NCBI RefSeq assembly: GCF_000003815.2
Contig: NC_049979.1
Location: 4,972,065-5,036,064 of the forward strand
Reading direction: 5' to 3'
DNA: 64,000 nucleotides
Source: Branchiostoma floridae
Taxonomy: Eukaryota; Chordata; Leptocardii; Amphioxiformes; Branchiostomatidae
Shown: piece by piece, positions 22,820 to 34,913 of the stretch
Layout: each line of letters begins with the position of its first letter
How positions within the stretch are numbered: position 1 is the stretch's first letter
Program-made: the position numbers and the translations under genes
The notes under the pieces: model-generated
The model's input: only the letters and a program-made list of their open reading frames with translations
Databases searched by the model: none
What the model was told of the DNA's origin: nothing

Positions 22820-24042
22820 TGTGACAGCGATCTCGCCCCCCCAGCGATCTCGCCCCCCCGGGGGGCGAGATCACTAGCGTTTTCGCCCCCCTTTAGCGTT
22901 TTCGCCCCCCCCCCCCCAGAACATTACTAGTATTCCTCGGAGGGGTCTTAAGAGCAGCTGGTTACTACATATTAGGTGCGCTACCTGGTACTATACTGCA
23001 CCTGGGAGTAACATAGTTGGTGTGTTACCTGGTACCTATATGGCACCTTATTACCGTAAGATGTCATACCTTGTTCGGTGCAAACACTACATTGAAAGGA
23101 CATTTTTTTTTGCAGCTGACATGGCAGAGGTGGCATAGAAAACAATGCTATTGTGAACGTATAAATCAACACCGTCTATGGCACGGAATACGTCAGCTAT
23201 ATGTTTTCAATTTGTCACAGTATTTTCTTTCTTGTGAAGAAAACATTTCCAAAGCACTAAGAAAAACACAATTGAATAATAGTTTCTCATTATAAACACT
23301 ATCTACGCACAAGTTCATATACCTGTTGCTAAATGCTACAAAAAACTGGTAAAGTACCAGTCTTAAGAAACACGGGTAAAACACCAGTTCCTAAATACTA
23401 GAAAAACAGTCATATTGGAGGTGAAGATATCCATAGGGTAGGTGCATATAACGTACCAGTTTCTAAATACTAGAAAAACAGTCATATTGAAGGTGAAGAT
23501 ACCCCTTGGCCAGGTGCATACACCAAAATGTGCATTACTCTAATGAATACCTTATTTGCATAATCAATAAAGACATGACATAGTTCTTTTGTGGTCAATT
23601 CATAATAGAGGCTTCATATTGGAGATATATAGGTTGCTTGAGGACAGGTGAATACAATGAAATATATCTCATGTCGAGACTCAGGTACATGCAATAAAGG
23701 GAATACAAGGGACCCAACCCTCCTTGTCTGAAACAAGTTCAACTATCTTATTGCCATGTACTTACGTTAATATTAATACTATGGATGGAGTTATGTATCA
23801 AACTCGTGTACTTATATCATTCTGAAACTGCATTGTGTGATTTATACCAATCAACTTCTAAAATATCATGTAAACCCGTTTTTTGGGGGGGGGCGAAATC
23901 GCTAAAGGGGGGCGAGGTAGGGGGGCGAGATCACTAACCGGGGAGGGCGAGATCGCTAGTGATTTCGCCCCGGGGGGGCGAGAACGCTAGTGATTTCGCC
24001 CCCGGGGGGGCGAGATCACGGGGGGGCGAGAACGCTGTCACA
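22820..24042. mobile_element. Nested 1223 bp element, TGTGACAGCG ends, CCGG duplication
   Basis: The ends are perfect inverted repeats, TGTGACAGCG and CGCTGTCACA, with CCGG on both sides (22816-22819 and 24043-24046). Just inside each end lie several head-to-head copies of a module like GCGATCTCGCCCCCC, giving C-runs on the left and G-runs on the right. The centre (about 22920-23880) is AT-rich, non-coding, and holds a roughly 70 bp tandem duplication. TGTNA ends and 4 bp duplications recall Ginger elements. That is a hypothesis, since no integrase frame is present. Confidence 0.8.
23384..23525. repeat. Tandem duplication of about 70 bp
   Basis: Two adjacent copies share CTAAATACTAGAAAAACAGT, then TCATATTG, a GGTGAAGATA block, and AGGTGCATA. 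They lie in the centre of the CCGG-flanked element. Confidence 0.8.
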
Positions 24043-24082
24043 CCGGACAGCAGAGTTTGTGTTACACAGACTAGTAGAACAG

Positions 24083-24628
24083 GTGTCCCGTTTAGTACGT
24101 GTTTTCCTACGCCTATGGTGTTTTCTCCACAAACAGACTGACACGCACGTCTGTAGTAAGTTTGACCCTTCAGCGGCGTGTTCTTTATGGCGGGAAAGTT
24201 AACAGTTTTGAATGACATGACCTAGTTATTCCGTCCTTCAAACGTCCTTCAACTTCCGTTGTACCGCTGGACAAAAACAAAACAGATTTTTCTCCCAAAT
24301 TGACAGAATTGGAAGACTTAATCATCCTTACACGTAGGGAAGGTTGAAGAAAGCCCAGGTTAAATGTATCCCCTAACCTTCTAGATTGACTCTAGACATG
24401 CCATGATTTTGACATTGGTGTAAAATGGAGCGATCACGGAACACATCAGACAGCGATAACGTAAGTGGGAACACACCTCAATGTCACATCTAATAACACT
24501 AATGTACTTCCTGCCCAGAAAGTTCCGCGGGGGAACTAATAAGCGCCAAGCTCTAAAGCCTCGTGCCGGATGTGACATGCATGACGCACCAACGTCAACA
24601 ATTGAGAAAGCGTAGGGAGGTGTTATTA
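24083..24628. other. Non-coding stretch, nothing recognised
   Basis: No gene or repeat family recognised. Confidence 0.35.
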
Positions 24629-24975
24629 AGGCCACACCGATTTTAGTTGTTGCTTCTCGGATTCGCCTATCCATTTATCTTTCATTCTAAAAAAATTAAG
24701 TCAGGTACTAGTATGATACAGATTTTGCTATCACAAACATGTAAATAGTATCATTCAGAGCCACATACACATGACTTCAGTCTAAGAATAATGCCTTTTA
24801 TTCAGAACATAGTAACAAATCAAAGGAAGAGATTTATTGTTGTTTTCTGTTAATTAAGCCGTATATGTTAATCCCAGACCTTTTGAAAAAAAATTATCGA
24901 CCTGTTGGTCAAATTTGTTCTGTAAAAGAAGAATTTGTTCTGAAAGAGAAGCAAAAATTAGATTTGGTGTGGCCT
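24629..24975. mobile_element. AGGCCACACC-ended MITE, copy 1
   Basis: About 347 bp with inverted ends AGGCCACACC...GGTGTGGCCT and a subterminal GTTGCTTCTCG/GAGAAGCAA pair. It is co-linear with 44204-44556 over its length, including GCCTTTATTCAGAACATA and AAGCCGTATAT. No convincing target duplication was found, so the superfamily is open. Confidence 0.75.
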
Positions 24976-27417
24976 AAAGAAAGCATCGGATAGAAACTTA
25001 ACACCCTACAATACTGGCCTTGATGTTTAAGTTCTCTTTCCCACGAACAATAAATCACATAAATCTGAATCTTGAGTACAGGGAGGGAGGGCGAGGCTGT
25101 TTAATGTTCTCTTTCCGTGAACATTAAATAAGGCTATATAAAAAGTTTGAGTCTTGCCGACCTTATGAACTTCACACCAAAGCTACTCACCTGTGAGGGG
25201 GAAACTAGTAGGACCCTAGTAGTAATGATGCCAGAAAGTTTATATCTGTTTGATTGGTGTTGACAGCGCCAGTCAGAACAAGATTGTCTCGGTGTGACAG
25301 CAGAACCTTATTATACTGTGGCCGAGAGAAGTTCGTTGAACTTGTTAGTTGATAGACAACAGGACATGTCTGGAAACGGTCTGCTGACCTTATTAGAAAA
25401 TTTCCTGACCCATGCCATGGGCTATCTGATCCCTCCCTGAGGAGGGCACAGGGTGAACGGCAGAAGTACCGACGGGATTCTAGGACAGGACACTGTCCCC
25501 ACTTTTTTTTTTAATACGAAATATTTTGAATATGGCGAGTAACAGTCATGATCAATTGGGTGGGCCATGTGTTGGATATTGCAGTTGAACTAGTTCAAGA
25601 ATGACTTCTACCAACACAGATGAACTTTCAAGTTATGATCAATTTATACTGTACTTCCTGTTTCGGGATTGTGGGATGGGAATTGGGCAGGTAGATCTAA
25701 TGTGCGACAAATGTTCACTTTTGCAATCTAATGTTGCTGTTTCTTCGTAAATCATTAATTGGCGACGGCTGTACCTCCTTTTGTCTCAGACATCAGTGTA
25801 CCGTGAAGTTAATTTATGGGCACGATAAAGGAGAGGGTTTTTTTCTGTCGAACGTAAAAAAGAACAAAACCACCCTTGGTTCTGATGTGTACGGAGATCT
25901 CCCGATACGTTCCGATAGATGTGCTGGTTTTAATTACGAAAGTTGGACGACCGGAAGAGCAGCTGCCTGGCTGATGACACGGACTGATGAAGAACCGGCG
26001 GCGCCGGCGGACTTTTCCTTACCCGTACGTTCCCCTTCAGATAGGAACCCAACCCTCCAGACTGATGTAGTAGTAGGTCACTCCAAGTAGATCCTATGTT
26101 AGCAAAAGATATCAAAAGTATCAAAAGCTGCCAGAGGGGTGAAGATGGTGTAGGAATGTGTCTGGCTACAAGGCAAATGTACACCTCTTGGCCGACTACA
26201 CACCTTGGCCAGTTTAGTACTACAGTATCTTATGCCATCGTAGGATCTGCTTGGAGATTAGTGGGTCATCTTCAAACAGATGTACGAAATCCGTCATGGC
26301 TTTATTCTTTTCCAACAACACATGTTGTTAATTCGTCCTTCAAGTAATGCTTTGGTCTTTGTCCCCGGATAAAGCATACAACCCAAAATACATGCAAAAA
26401 AGCTGCAGAAATACGTACAGTATACAATGCGCAGCTGTACATCTGCTTGGAGATTACAGGACCCATGGATGTACATGGTGCCATGCCCCTCCCCTCCCCC
26501 CTCTCACTGACAGTTCTACCGAATACCAGCTGGTCAAGACGACATTTATGATGAGTTGGCAAAACAGAAGAAGTAGCGTCCTCTGACAGATTGAGGAATT
26601 GGGTCAACAAAACAAACATGTACGCAAGACTCCCGTAGGGGAGCTAACCGTGAAGCACCATGGTGACATGATACGGACGAACTTTGTGACCTGGGCAAAT
26701 GAAGTTTTCCTAGAGTTACGCCAGCTTTCTTTTCATACCAACTCTGTTGATGACAAGCTTACACGCTCAATTGTAACAGAAGTAAACATGTTGCAGCACT
26801 TGGGGTCAGGAAAGGCCGCAGAATTTATGTTCGTGCTTAGTTGACGTAGTGAGATTGATCATGAACTCTAGAGATCTGGACTTGTTGGAGCGTTGGCAAC
26901 ACATGGTTTTACTTTCTGTGAGATTTGCCAGACTGGTGTGAATTTATAGTTATGATAAGACTCTCCGTGATTGACATGTTTGGTCGATCTCTTCGTTCCT
27001 GTGTTCTTTGCACGTCCATGTACAGATATTCTGTACGATAAGATAGAACATACTTAGAATATGCATTTGTAACACTCTTTGAATATCCTACCTGGCCGAA
27101 AATACTCTACTCTTTACGGACATACCCTTTTGTAAAATGGTTGTGTGCCAGTATGTCAACGTATTATACTATCAGTAGATTACAGATAGTAGACTTTCAA
27201 GTGCGTTGAGTCATACTCGGGGACGTTTTCAATATTAGTATTTCCAGGAATTCTACGTGTTTTAGTTATTGAATGATGTCGTCTGTTTGTAAGATAATGT
27301 TAAGTGGCTCTACAACACAGAGCAGTTTTGTCGTTATGAAATGACTTGTTATTCGTTGTAAACACGATTATTGCTGTAAGAAAACGTACCTACGTGTTCG
27401 AGTGCATGTATTTCACT
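24976..27417. other. Non-coding stretch, nothing recognised
   Basis: A 119-codon frame at 25731-26090 (+) and shorter frames on the opposite strand show no family motif. No mobile element was recognised in this 2.4 kb. Confidence 0.35.
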
Positions 27418-27426
27418 ATTTGTATG

Positions 27427-27509
27427 TAGCCTGGATACCAGACTCCAGCCCAATCTCAAAAAAACGATAGATATTTTTGGGATCGGGCTGGGGTCTGGTA
27501 TCCAAGCTG
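27427..27509. mobile_element. TAGCCTGGATACC MITE, copy 1
   Basis: An 83 bp near-palindrome (TAGCCTGGATACCAGACTCC...TCTGGTATCCAAGCTG). The flanks ATTTGTATG (27418-27426) and TTTTGTATG (27510-27518) match at eight of nine positions. Confidence 0.85.
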
Positions 27510-27518
27510 TTTTGTATG

Positions 27519-28143
27519 CAGATAAGACAGTACTGTATACTTCAAAGCTGTTTTATTTTGTATACGAGTTTTAGTCGTGCAGTTACGATTGTTCAATATT
27601 GGTGAATGGTGACCTATTACACTTTTATTTACAGCAAGAATATTTACTAAAAGATGACTCTTTGAACTATGTTTTTGCTTTTCTTTTCTTCCGTACACTA
27701 ACGAGTAACGAGTTTTTCTAGTCACATAGTTAGGCACCTTTTATTTCCAGTGGACGGTGTTCAACTGTAACGGAAGTACGGTTAACGGAATGTTTTTGTA
27801 TCTGTACTGTGATCTTCTGTATAATTTCTATTGTGAATTATGTATTGCTATCCAACTGCTTAAAATTTAAGTAAGGTGTTGTCTTGCATAAAGATTGTAT
27901 CTTTGTCCGATCATAATTGGACGCAAATAGGCAATGCTTACTACTAATTCTAGTGTTACAATTAATGAAGTAAATTTGACTTGGAAACTACTCTGAAAGA
28001 AAAAAAAAACATATTAAACATATTAAATGGCTGCTATTTGTGGTCAAAAATGAAAATGGTCCCAACTTTCCTTGTGTGATGGTTCCTGAATTCTAGTTTC
28101 CAACATTATAATAGATTTAAGTGTCACAGATACCGTGCGCTGT
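27519..28143. other. AT-rich non-coding stretch
   Basis: AT-rich, UTR-like sequence with no attached exon recognised. Confidence 0.3.
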
Positions 28144-29830
28144 GTATGCATATCATATCTTCGTTTAAAATATCCCTGTTTTTCTTTTCATCCAAGATCC
28201 CGCCATTTCATCTGCAATTCTTGGTCCATTACTGAAATGAATATCTCTCACTAACCCCACTAACCCAAACCTGGGGGGCTAAAAGTGTCCGCGCCAACTT
28301 TGACCTCCTATCGCTCCCAAACGGCTTGTGCTAGAACAACCAAACTTAGTGAGTTTTCCTAAAATATTGTTGCCAACAATTTTTAAAAAATTGGGTAAGT
28401 TAATGATTTTTCGTGTTGCCATGGCAACGGGTTTCTGAAAGGCAAATTTTACAAAAATCACTAATTTTGGTTTAAACAATGGGATTTTAAGATTTTCTTG
28501 CTAAGCTAAACTTCTTTTCATATATCTTTAATATCTAACACATCTTAGTTGAACATTTATAATTATATATTCATGAATTATGCTAATGAGATGACGTAAT
28601 TGGTCAAAATCCAAGATGGCCGACAATACTAGAAGTATCATGATTGAAAGTATAACAAGCTTATTTTCACTCATATTTCATCACTACGTGGTATTTTCTT
28701 ACAGAAAACATTCATGTGAACGTTTTTAATCCATTTCCATGGGCTTTCAGCGTTATATGTTGAAAAAAATGTATCTTCAAAAATTTAAGGTTGATAATCC
28801 AAGATGGCGGACAGCTAAACTACAGATGACGTCACTCTATGACGTCGTTTTGACGTCGTTGCGTCGGCTTTTGACAACAGAAGTCTTATAACACTTGAAT
28901 ATTAATAAGAAACCTTTATTGGTAACTTTTTGAGTGAGATATTTAGGTATTATGGGAATTCCCGGTTCTAGCCAAAAATATCAATTAATGACGTCATAAT
29001 TACGTCATATTACGTCATAATGATTACAATTTTTTAGGAATTATAAAACTCGATGAGCACAACCCCCCCTGTAAATTTGGTGATCGTACAGTAAGCCGTT
29101 TTGAAAATACGAAGGGGGGGTCGAATGATCCATAGGCCAGAGAAGGCCAAAAAAAAGGGCTATCTCTAATGAGTCCAGGCACTCTAAAGGTGGTATCTCA
29201 CTGCACTTGGGGCACCGGTGTTGCACTGTGTGGTTCGTTCACTGCGGCACTGTTGTGTTATTTTCGCCAATTTTATATAATGTAGGTACTGCGTAATACG
29301 TAAAACTATGACATAGAAAATACACAAATAAAACGGAACTGAAAATTCGCTCTTTATCTGTGAAATTTGTATCTTTCGAACCCCGCAGTGCCGGTGCCCC
29401 AAGTACAGTTAGATTCTCCTCAGATACGCAGGCAGTGTATGCATATCATATTTTCGTTTAAATATATTACCATTTTTCTTTTCGTTCAAGACCCCCCCCC
29501 CCCCCTTTCATCTGCAGTTCTTGGTCCGTTACTCAAATGAATATCTCTCACTTTAAGGGGTATCTCTCATCAATTCAGGCACTCTAAAGGTGGTATCTCT
29601 CTGTTCTTGGCCTTGGGGCTCCGGTGCGGCACTGTTGGATTCGTTCACTGTGGCACTGTTGTGCTATTTTATATAATGTAGGTAACGTTACTGCGTAATA
29701 TGTAAAAGTCTGACAAACTCAGAAAATACACAAAACGGAAGAAAATTCGTTCTTTATCTCTGAAATTTGAATAGCTCTGACTTTAAGGAGTATCTCTCAT
29801 CAGCCCAGGCACTCTAAGTGACGTGATTCT
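28144..29830. repeat. Complex of local duplications with a GACGTC-rich core
   Basis: A block starting TGTATGCATATCATAT is present at 28144-28257 and again at 29437-29553. A second block with CAGGCACTCTAAAGGTGGTA is present at about 29158-29263 and 29560-29663, with a fragment at 29781-29817. CACTTGGGGCACCGG (29205) is inverted at 29388-29404. Between them, 28580-29030 holds repeated CCAAGATGGC and TGACGTCA-like words. This looks like one or two composite repeats, not a gene. Confidence 0.6.
28825..29022. promoter_or_regulatory. Cluster of TGACGTCA/ACGTCA (CRE-like) words
   Basis: TGACGTCA occurs near 28827 and 28990 with further GACGTCG and TACGTCAT variants between and after, at least six in about 200 bp. 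It is probably part of a repeat rather than an enhancer for a known gene. Confidence 0.35.
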
Positions 29831-31876
29831 CTTCGGCGCCATCACCTGATCTAGTACCTGCCGTAACACACGGAGCGCCTGTAGACTGTGTAGAGTGAAT
29901 GACAGAATGTTATCAGATCGCATCACCACGCACGGGGGTGTACGATGTATCATCATCCCATTGCCACAAACCAGGGGAAATTCAAACACTTCGATTCGTC
30001 TCGCTCTTTCTTTCTTTGAAGATGCACCAAAATGTACCAGATATGTACCAAATATGAAAGATATGAAAGACCCATTAAAAGAGTAGTTGATTGAGAGTAG
30101 TGGCGTAATGTGGATGAAAAATTGTATCCCATTCGGAACACCAGAGTGATGACTTGGATAGAAAGCAGGTTACTAGCCAAAAATAGTCAACTCTCTATCA
30201 CAACACTCCGTAAAGGTATTCCCCATCTCTTTCAGCCTGTCGACGCCTCGTGCTCCAGTAGTATCTCGCATCCAGGCTTTTTCTAGGGCGTGCATAGCTC
30301 CTTAGCTATATGCAGTAACATTTTATTGGGTCCGGGGCATCCAAACCCTGGAGCCGAGGAGCTGGCCTGAACACGTGCGCGCAGGTCCTGTCCACTCCTG
30401 GAAACAGTCAAGCATTCAGACTTCGTCTTGTAGTACTTATGTCTTGTACCCCTTCCGTGATATCATTATGTAATACATGCCCTGAACTATTTCTCCCCCC
30501 GCCACCCACTTCTTATCAATCGACACCTCTCACAGTCTGCGAAATCTCAGTGCAGTCTGGAACTGAGATAACAAGAAAAGTGTCGCCAGATCTGTTCCCG
30601 TAGCAAGGTCCTGTTTCACATTACAAAACTACCGTGATTTTCAATCTATCAATCCTTTGATTTTTTTTTTAGTTCCATTGTCGTGTAAAAAATTGTACCG
30701 ATAACAATGTATCATTTGCACAGGGAGCTTTAAAAGCTCCTTGTAGTATTGTATAGCTACTAACTGAGTAAAACGAATTCTTAACACAGTCTCGGCAGCA
30801 TTACCTAACCTTACCTTACATCTTCCAAACAAGAACATCAAAGGAAATCCTATGATGTGATCTTGCAAATGAGTTGTTGTGTCTGTTCGCAAATCCTAGG
30901 GTCTTAATCAGGGAATGCTAAGAGAAATCCTAAGATGAAGAACCAACAATGTTGGAAAATGTCGTTCTGTAACGTCAATGTATCGTTGCATTGATGTTTT
31001 ATAGCAGGTGCAATATCTGTTTGCACTGTTTGTTTTCCTTCTTTACCCATCTTATTAACAATGCCCGTAAATATGATTCCTTGGTCATCATTTCAGTCTA
31101 AATCGTAATCAGAACACGTACATGGTCGAAGAACGGAGGAATCGTTGTGTTTTTATTAGCTTTTATGTATTTGTTGATGGATGGATTTGTGCTTGCAGGT
31201 ATGTATGTATGTATGTATGTAGGTAGGTACTGTATAAATGTATAGGTGTATCTAAATATGTACTGGATGCTTGGTAACGCCACTGACATGGCGGAAGACA
31301 GCAGCCGTTTTGTCCAATGGGATTCCAGGCAACTTCATGGCATTCAGACGACAATATACACGTACCTCCGATCGAACGACTTAAGAAATTTTTATAGTCA
31401 ACCTCGTTTAGAAGACATCCCAATCTGGCGGCAATCATCATTTCTTTCTCTTAATCAGAGAACAGTTCATTAGTAGTTACGAACTTGCGGTAGGCTGTTG
31501 GTCCTTTTTATCATCCAAGTATTGCATGAACAGACGTGTTGTTGCATGGCGAACCGACGAATTATACCTGCATTTCAAATGTAATCAAAGGTAATAAAAA
31601 GCAAGGCTCATTATTTACACATTTTAATACATCCATTATTTCTGCAAGTCAAGAATGCCAAGTGACGGAAGTTTGTGACGCATCTGATCAAGGTAAACAC
31701 AGATATGGTTCACACCTCAAACAAAATATGCGTGTCACATGTAGACTTCATGTTAACACGTTGTCCAACATTCATGTACACATCAGGCCCAGGGTTCCTT
31801 AAAGCATGACATAGATTTGACTTGATCAACAGCCATCGCGAGGGACAACAGACTGAGACAGTCTTAGCGCGTATTA
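29831..31876. other. Non-coding stretch with a short (GTAT)n run
   Basis: No gene recognised. A (GTAT)n microsatellite lies at about 31199-31222. Short ATG frames (for example one near 31291) have no family match. Confidence 0.35.
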
Positions 31877-32065
31877 TAGCCTCTACCAGGCTCTCCAGGT
31901 CGCTGGAAAATTGAAGAAATTGGTCAAATAGCCAGAAAACACACCAGAGGAATTGGTTGGCCGAGCAGTACAGTATGCGACCAACCAACTCCTCTGGTGT
32001 GTTTTCTGTCTATTTGACCAATTTCTACTATTTTTCCAGCGACCTGTGGAGCCTGGTACAGGCTA
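31877..32065. mobile_element. TAGCCTCTACCAGG MITE, copy 1
   Basis: About 189 bp, TAGCCTCTACCAGGCTC...GAGCCTGGTACAGGCTA, with long arms (AATTGGTCAAATAG and its inverse; ACACACCAGAGGA and its inverse). The flanks CGTATTA and CGTATTG suggest a damaged target duplication. Confidence 0.8.
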
Positions 32066-32620
32066 CGTATTGTCTTATTTCAATTACAACGTGAACGAAC
32101 GGTGTGGATTTGGTGTTCCACACGCGGCAGGTTTTCCACACGGAGCTTCTGTTCACGGAACATCTGACTCTAGTCAACGACGTGTTGACAGGTGAGGATA
32201 AATCAGATACTCATAATCTTGTCACGGACGATCCGAGTACTCCGCCGAGAAACCAGACTTTATTAATTCTGTAATAAACAGGCTTTAATGCAATGTGAAG
32301 AACGACCCCCTAACGATATCAGTTTGTAAATTGACAATCATTATTCAATTTTTGTCGGCTCCCTTCGCAGGGAAATTGGATCAGCAGTGTGTTCCCAATC
32401 TGGTTACGCCAGATTGTATTCATGGCTTCCTCTGACAGAGTCTGCCTTGGGTCGCGTTGTCTGCAGAACAAGTGCTTCGTATGATTTTGGTAGATGTCAC
32501 TCAATGAGGATTAGAGCCGTTAAAGAGGCAGCGTTAAGACGGGGTTGCGAGGTTGGGGAAAATGTTGATGGAAACCAGGGAGCCTCCACGGGCAGGTCAA
32601 TCACCTGAGACAGCTCCTTG
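32066..32620. other. Non-coding stretch, nothing certain
   Basis: A minus-strand frame at 32319-32504 looks protein-like but has no recognised family or splice context. Confidence 0.3.
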
Positions 32621-32629
32621 GATTATCGG

Positions 32630-32731
32630 TAGCCTGGTTACCAAACCCCAGCTCGATCTCAAGTATCTATCTATCTACCATACCCCAACACAAAAGATAT
32701 TTTTGAGGTTGGGGTATGGTATCCAGGCTAG
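32630..32731. mobile_element. TAGCCTGG MITE, copy 2, perfect 9 bp duplication
   Basis: A 102 bp palindromic element, TAGCCTGGTTACCA...TGGTATCCAGGCTA, flanked by GATTATCGG at 32621-32629 and 32732-32740. A short (TATC)n lies in the loop. Confidence 0.9.
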
Positions 32732-33019
32732 ATTATCGGAGACTGTCTTGTACTATCATCGGATATGGGCTTGTATGGTATGGATTATGGAACGATCCCT
32801 AAACCCCGCCCCCTGTTCGATCATGGTTCTATTTCGAATACCTCCGCCAAAAATAGCCATTTCTGTCCCACTGGGGCAGTTTTGACGGACGTGTTCGAAA
32901 TAGAATAGGGGGTTCTATTTGTTCGATATGGCGTTCGACAGGATCAGTCCATTGTAAAAGCCAAGGTGAGGCAAAAGCACACGGTTGTAAGGTCATGAGG
33001 TCGGGTACTCTGGAGCATC

Positions 33020-33232
33020 TAACGCTAGTTAACCTCTATCGACGGAAGACCTTTATCCGTTGTTTGTTTTTTAACAATAACATGGTATTTTAGGGATGTC
33101 AAGTTGCCAGACTGTTTCAAATTGTAATATTTTTAAATTACGCAACCCTCGTCCATTGACCTGTCCCTAAATACCCCGTCTTTAGAAAGAACGGATATAG
33201 GTTACCCTGCGAATAAAGGTGAACTAGCGTTA
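33020..33232. mobile_element. TAACGCTAG palindromic MITE, copy 1
   Basis: About 213 bp from TAACGCTAGTTAACC to GGTGAACTAGCGTTA, with the family's inner pair CCTTTATCCGTT / AACGGATATAGGTTACC. Other copies are at 36719, 37384, 48485 and 57408. A TA duplication is possible but cannot be told from the element's own ends. Confidence 0.8.
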
Positions 33233-33631
33233 CTTCTTAGACAAGATAAGAAACGACTGTCTCACAGGAAGACATGTTTGTGTGCAACATATCAGACGTT
33301 TCCGCAGTATGTCGGATGGGTAGTAAAAATGTTGGATTAGGATTTTTGATGGATCGTGTTGAAGATATGCATCGCGGCTCTTCTGATATACAATGTTAAA
33401 GTATTCAATTACATAATACGGTGGAGTCTGGAATACGTTGATAAGATTTGCACATAGCGTGACATTTTCCATTCCATCAAAGTCAGTACATACAGCATTA
33501 TAGCGATCATAGTGCCATCGGCTGGTCCATTTATATTTGGTTGTTTTATTCACAGTGTGGACAGGCGAAGGCTCGCTTTGTACATTTTTGCACCAAGAGG
33601 CGCTTTGTAAATAAAGACCTTCTGGATATAT
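33230..33631 (-). CDS. Unrecognised open frame ending exactly at a MITE edge
   Basis: The minus strand is open for 133 codons (33631 down to 33233) with no in-frame ATG near its start, as expected for an internal or last exon. The peptide is rich in Tyr, Asn, Cys and aromatics (for example W-T-S-R-W-H-Y-D-R-Y-N-A-V-C) and does not look like simple repeat. Its TAA stop (33232-33230) is the first three bases of the TAACGCTAG MITE, so the insertion may have cut a longer frame. I do not recognise a family, and no neighbouring exon was found. It could be a lineage-specific exon, a gene relic or chance. Confidence 0.2.
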   Translation of the reverse strand: MYPEGLYLQSASWCKNVQSEPSPVHTVNKTTKYKWTSRWHYDRYNAVCTDFDGMENVTLCANLINVFQTPPYYVIEYFNIVYQKSRDAYLQHDPSKILIQHFYYPSDILRKRLICCTQTCLPVRQSFLILSKK

Positions 33632-34455
33632 TTAACGACATTCATATTTATTCAATAGTTTGCATTGTAACATACGCTGTAACATTGTAACATTGCAGTC
33701 TTGTCTTGACGCAAATGACGATTAGTAAATAAAATTTTAGATAATAATTCCTGCACCTTTAAATTTTATAACCACGCTATAACCAAATAGGCACCGTATT
33801 CCCCATGCTCGTGTTGAATCCCGGAAGCCCAGCAGTGTTTTATATAAATGCATGTACATTCAATTGTATAAAAATCTATTCAGATATTCCTACCAAGCGG
33901 TGTCCCACAGAGAAAGTCACTTAGTGATTCTTTATCTAGTCAGGATGAGACGAAAAGTGATTCAGCGCCCAGGTTTCCATCGATTCAGGAGCTGGGTGAA
34001 TGTCCTTGACTGATGTAATGATATTCAAGTTTAGATAGACTGGCGAACAACCCCGGCCTAATGGCTACTGTGCACTAAATCCGCGGGTTGAGCCAAGGCT
34101 ACAGAACGCAGCCATCTGCGTGACCCCTTCACCACACAAGAGCACGGCGCACGTCCGACTGTACAGTACAGATACCCGCACGTCTTTGCCAATCCTGAGA
34201 AGGGATCGTCGGTGAGGGGCAGTGCGGAATACAAACTTGGCAATTGGTTGACGAAAGGTACTAGTACGTATTAGTAGCCAGCAGGGAACCCTGTGCTCTA
34301 AAGTAATGGTAACAGAGATGTCTCGCTGCATACACTTATTTGGTGGGTGCAAATTTATTATGACCCAAGTAGCTGGCTTGTTCGCAGACATTACGTTGTC
34401 TACGTTCTCTCATTTTGACATGATGACGCAACAACTACGTCATCGGCGAGCCATT
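33632..34455. other. Non-coding stretch, one unassigned ATG frame
   Basis: A 108-codon ATG frame lies at 34391-34065 (minus), with no recognised motif. No mobile element identified. Confidence 0.3.
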
Positions 34456-34862
34456 GCCCGCTAACGTCGCTGAGTCGGGATATAGACAGCCAATCATCAC
34501 TGATGGACGCAATAGACATTGTTTTGTCCGTAAGACCGTGATACCCCAGTCACATTTGGCGAAAATCGATCGAACGACGTCGATTCCGTGGCAATTGCCC
34601 TAGCTTACAATTATAACTTTATTGCACAACAGTTGTACAAGGTAAAAAGTATGGCTTACATGTGACAGGGACGAGTTTCAGGTGAAAAATACGCGCAACC
34701 CTCTGTCGATACGCCCGAAGATCGTGGATAATGTGACAGGGGTATAACAGGACTCTTTTACGATTACCATAAGTTACATAAGTAACGGCGCTGAGTTGGG
34801 ATATAAACAGCTAATCATCAATGGACGCAACAGCACCAGCACTACCATTGTTTTGTCCGTAA
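34456..34862. repeat. Local direct repeat of about 75 bp
   Basis: About 34461-34540 and 34781-34862 share GCTGAGTYGGGATATARACAG, then CAATCATCA, ATGGACGCAA and CATTGTTTTGTCCGTAA. The unit resembles part of a transposon that surrounds the CGTA-rich MITE relative which follows. Confidence 0.65.
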
Positions 34863-34913
34863 AAGTAGGGAAAGCTACATTTTGTGATGTTCAAATCTTA
34901 CGTATAGTGGCTT

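Larger units (their letters stand above)
22741..24073 (+). mobile_element. TAGCCTGAT/AGACTA-ended MITE split by a 1.2 kb insertion
   Basis: The left part (22741-22819) and right part (24043-24073) together match the TAGTCTGTG family (20958-21066, 62048-62233) in reverse orientation. The outer flanks GCAGAACAG (22732-22740) and GTAGAACAG (24074-24082) are a 9 bp target duplication with one mismatch. A later element (22820-24042) interrupts it. Confidence 0.8.
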
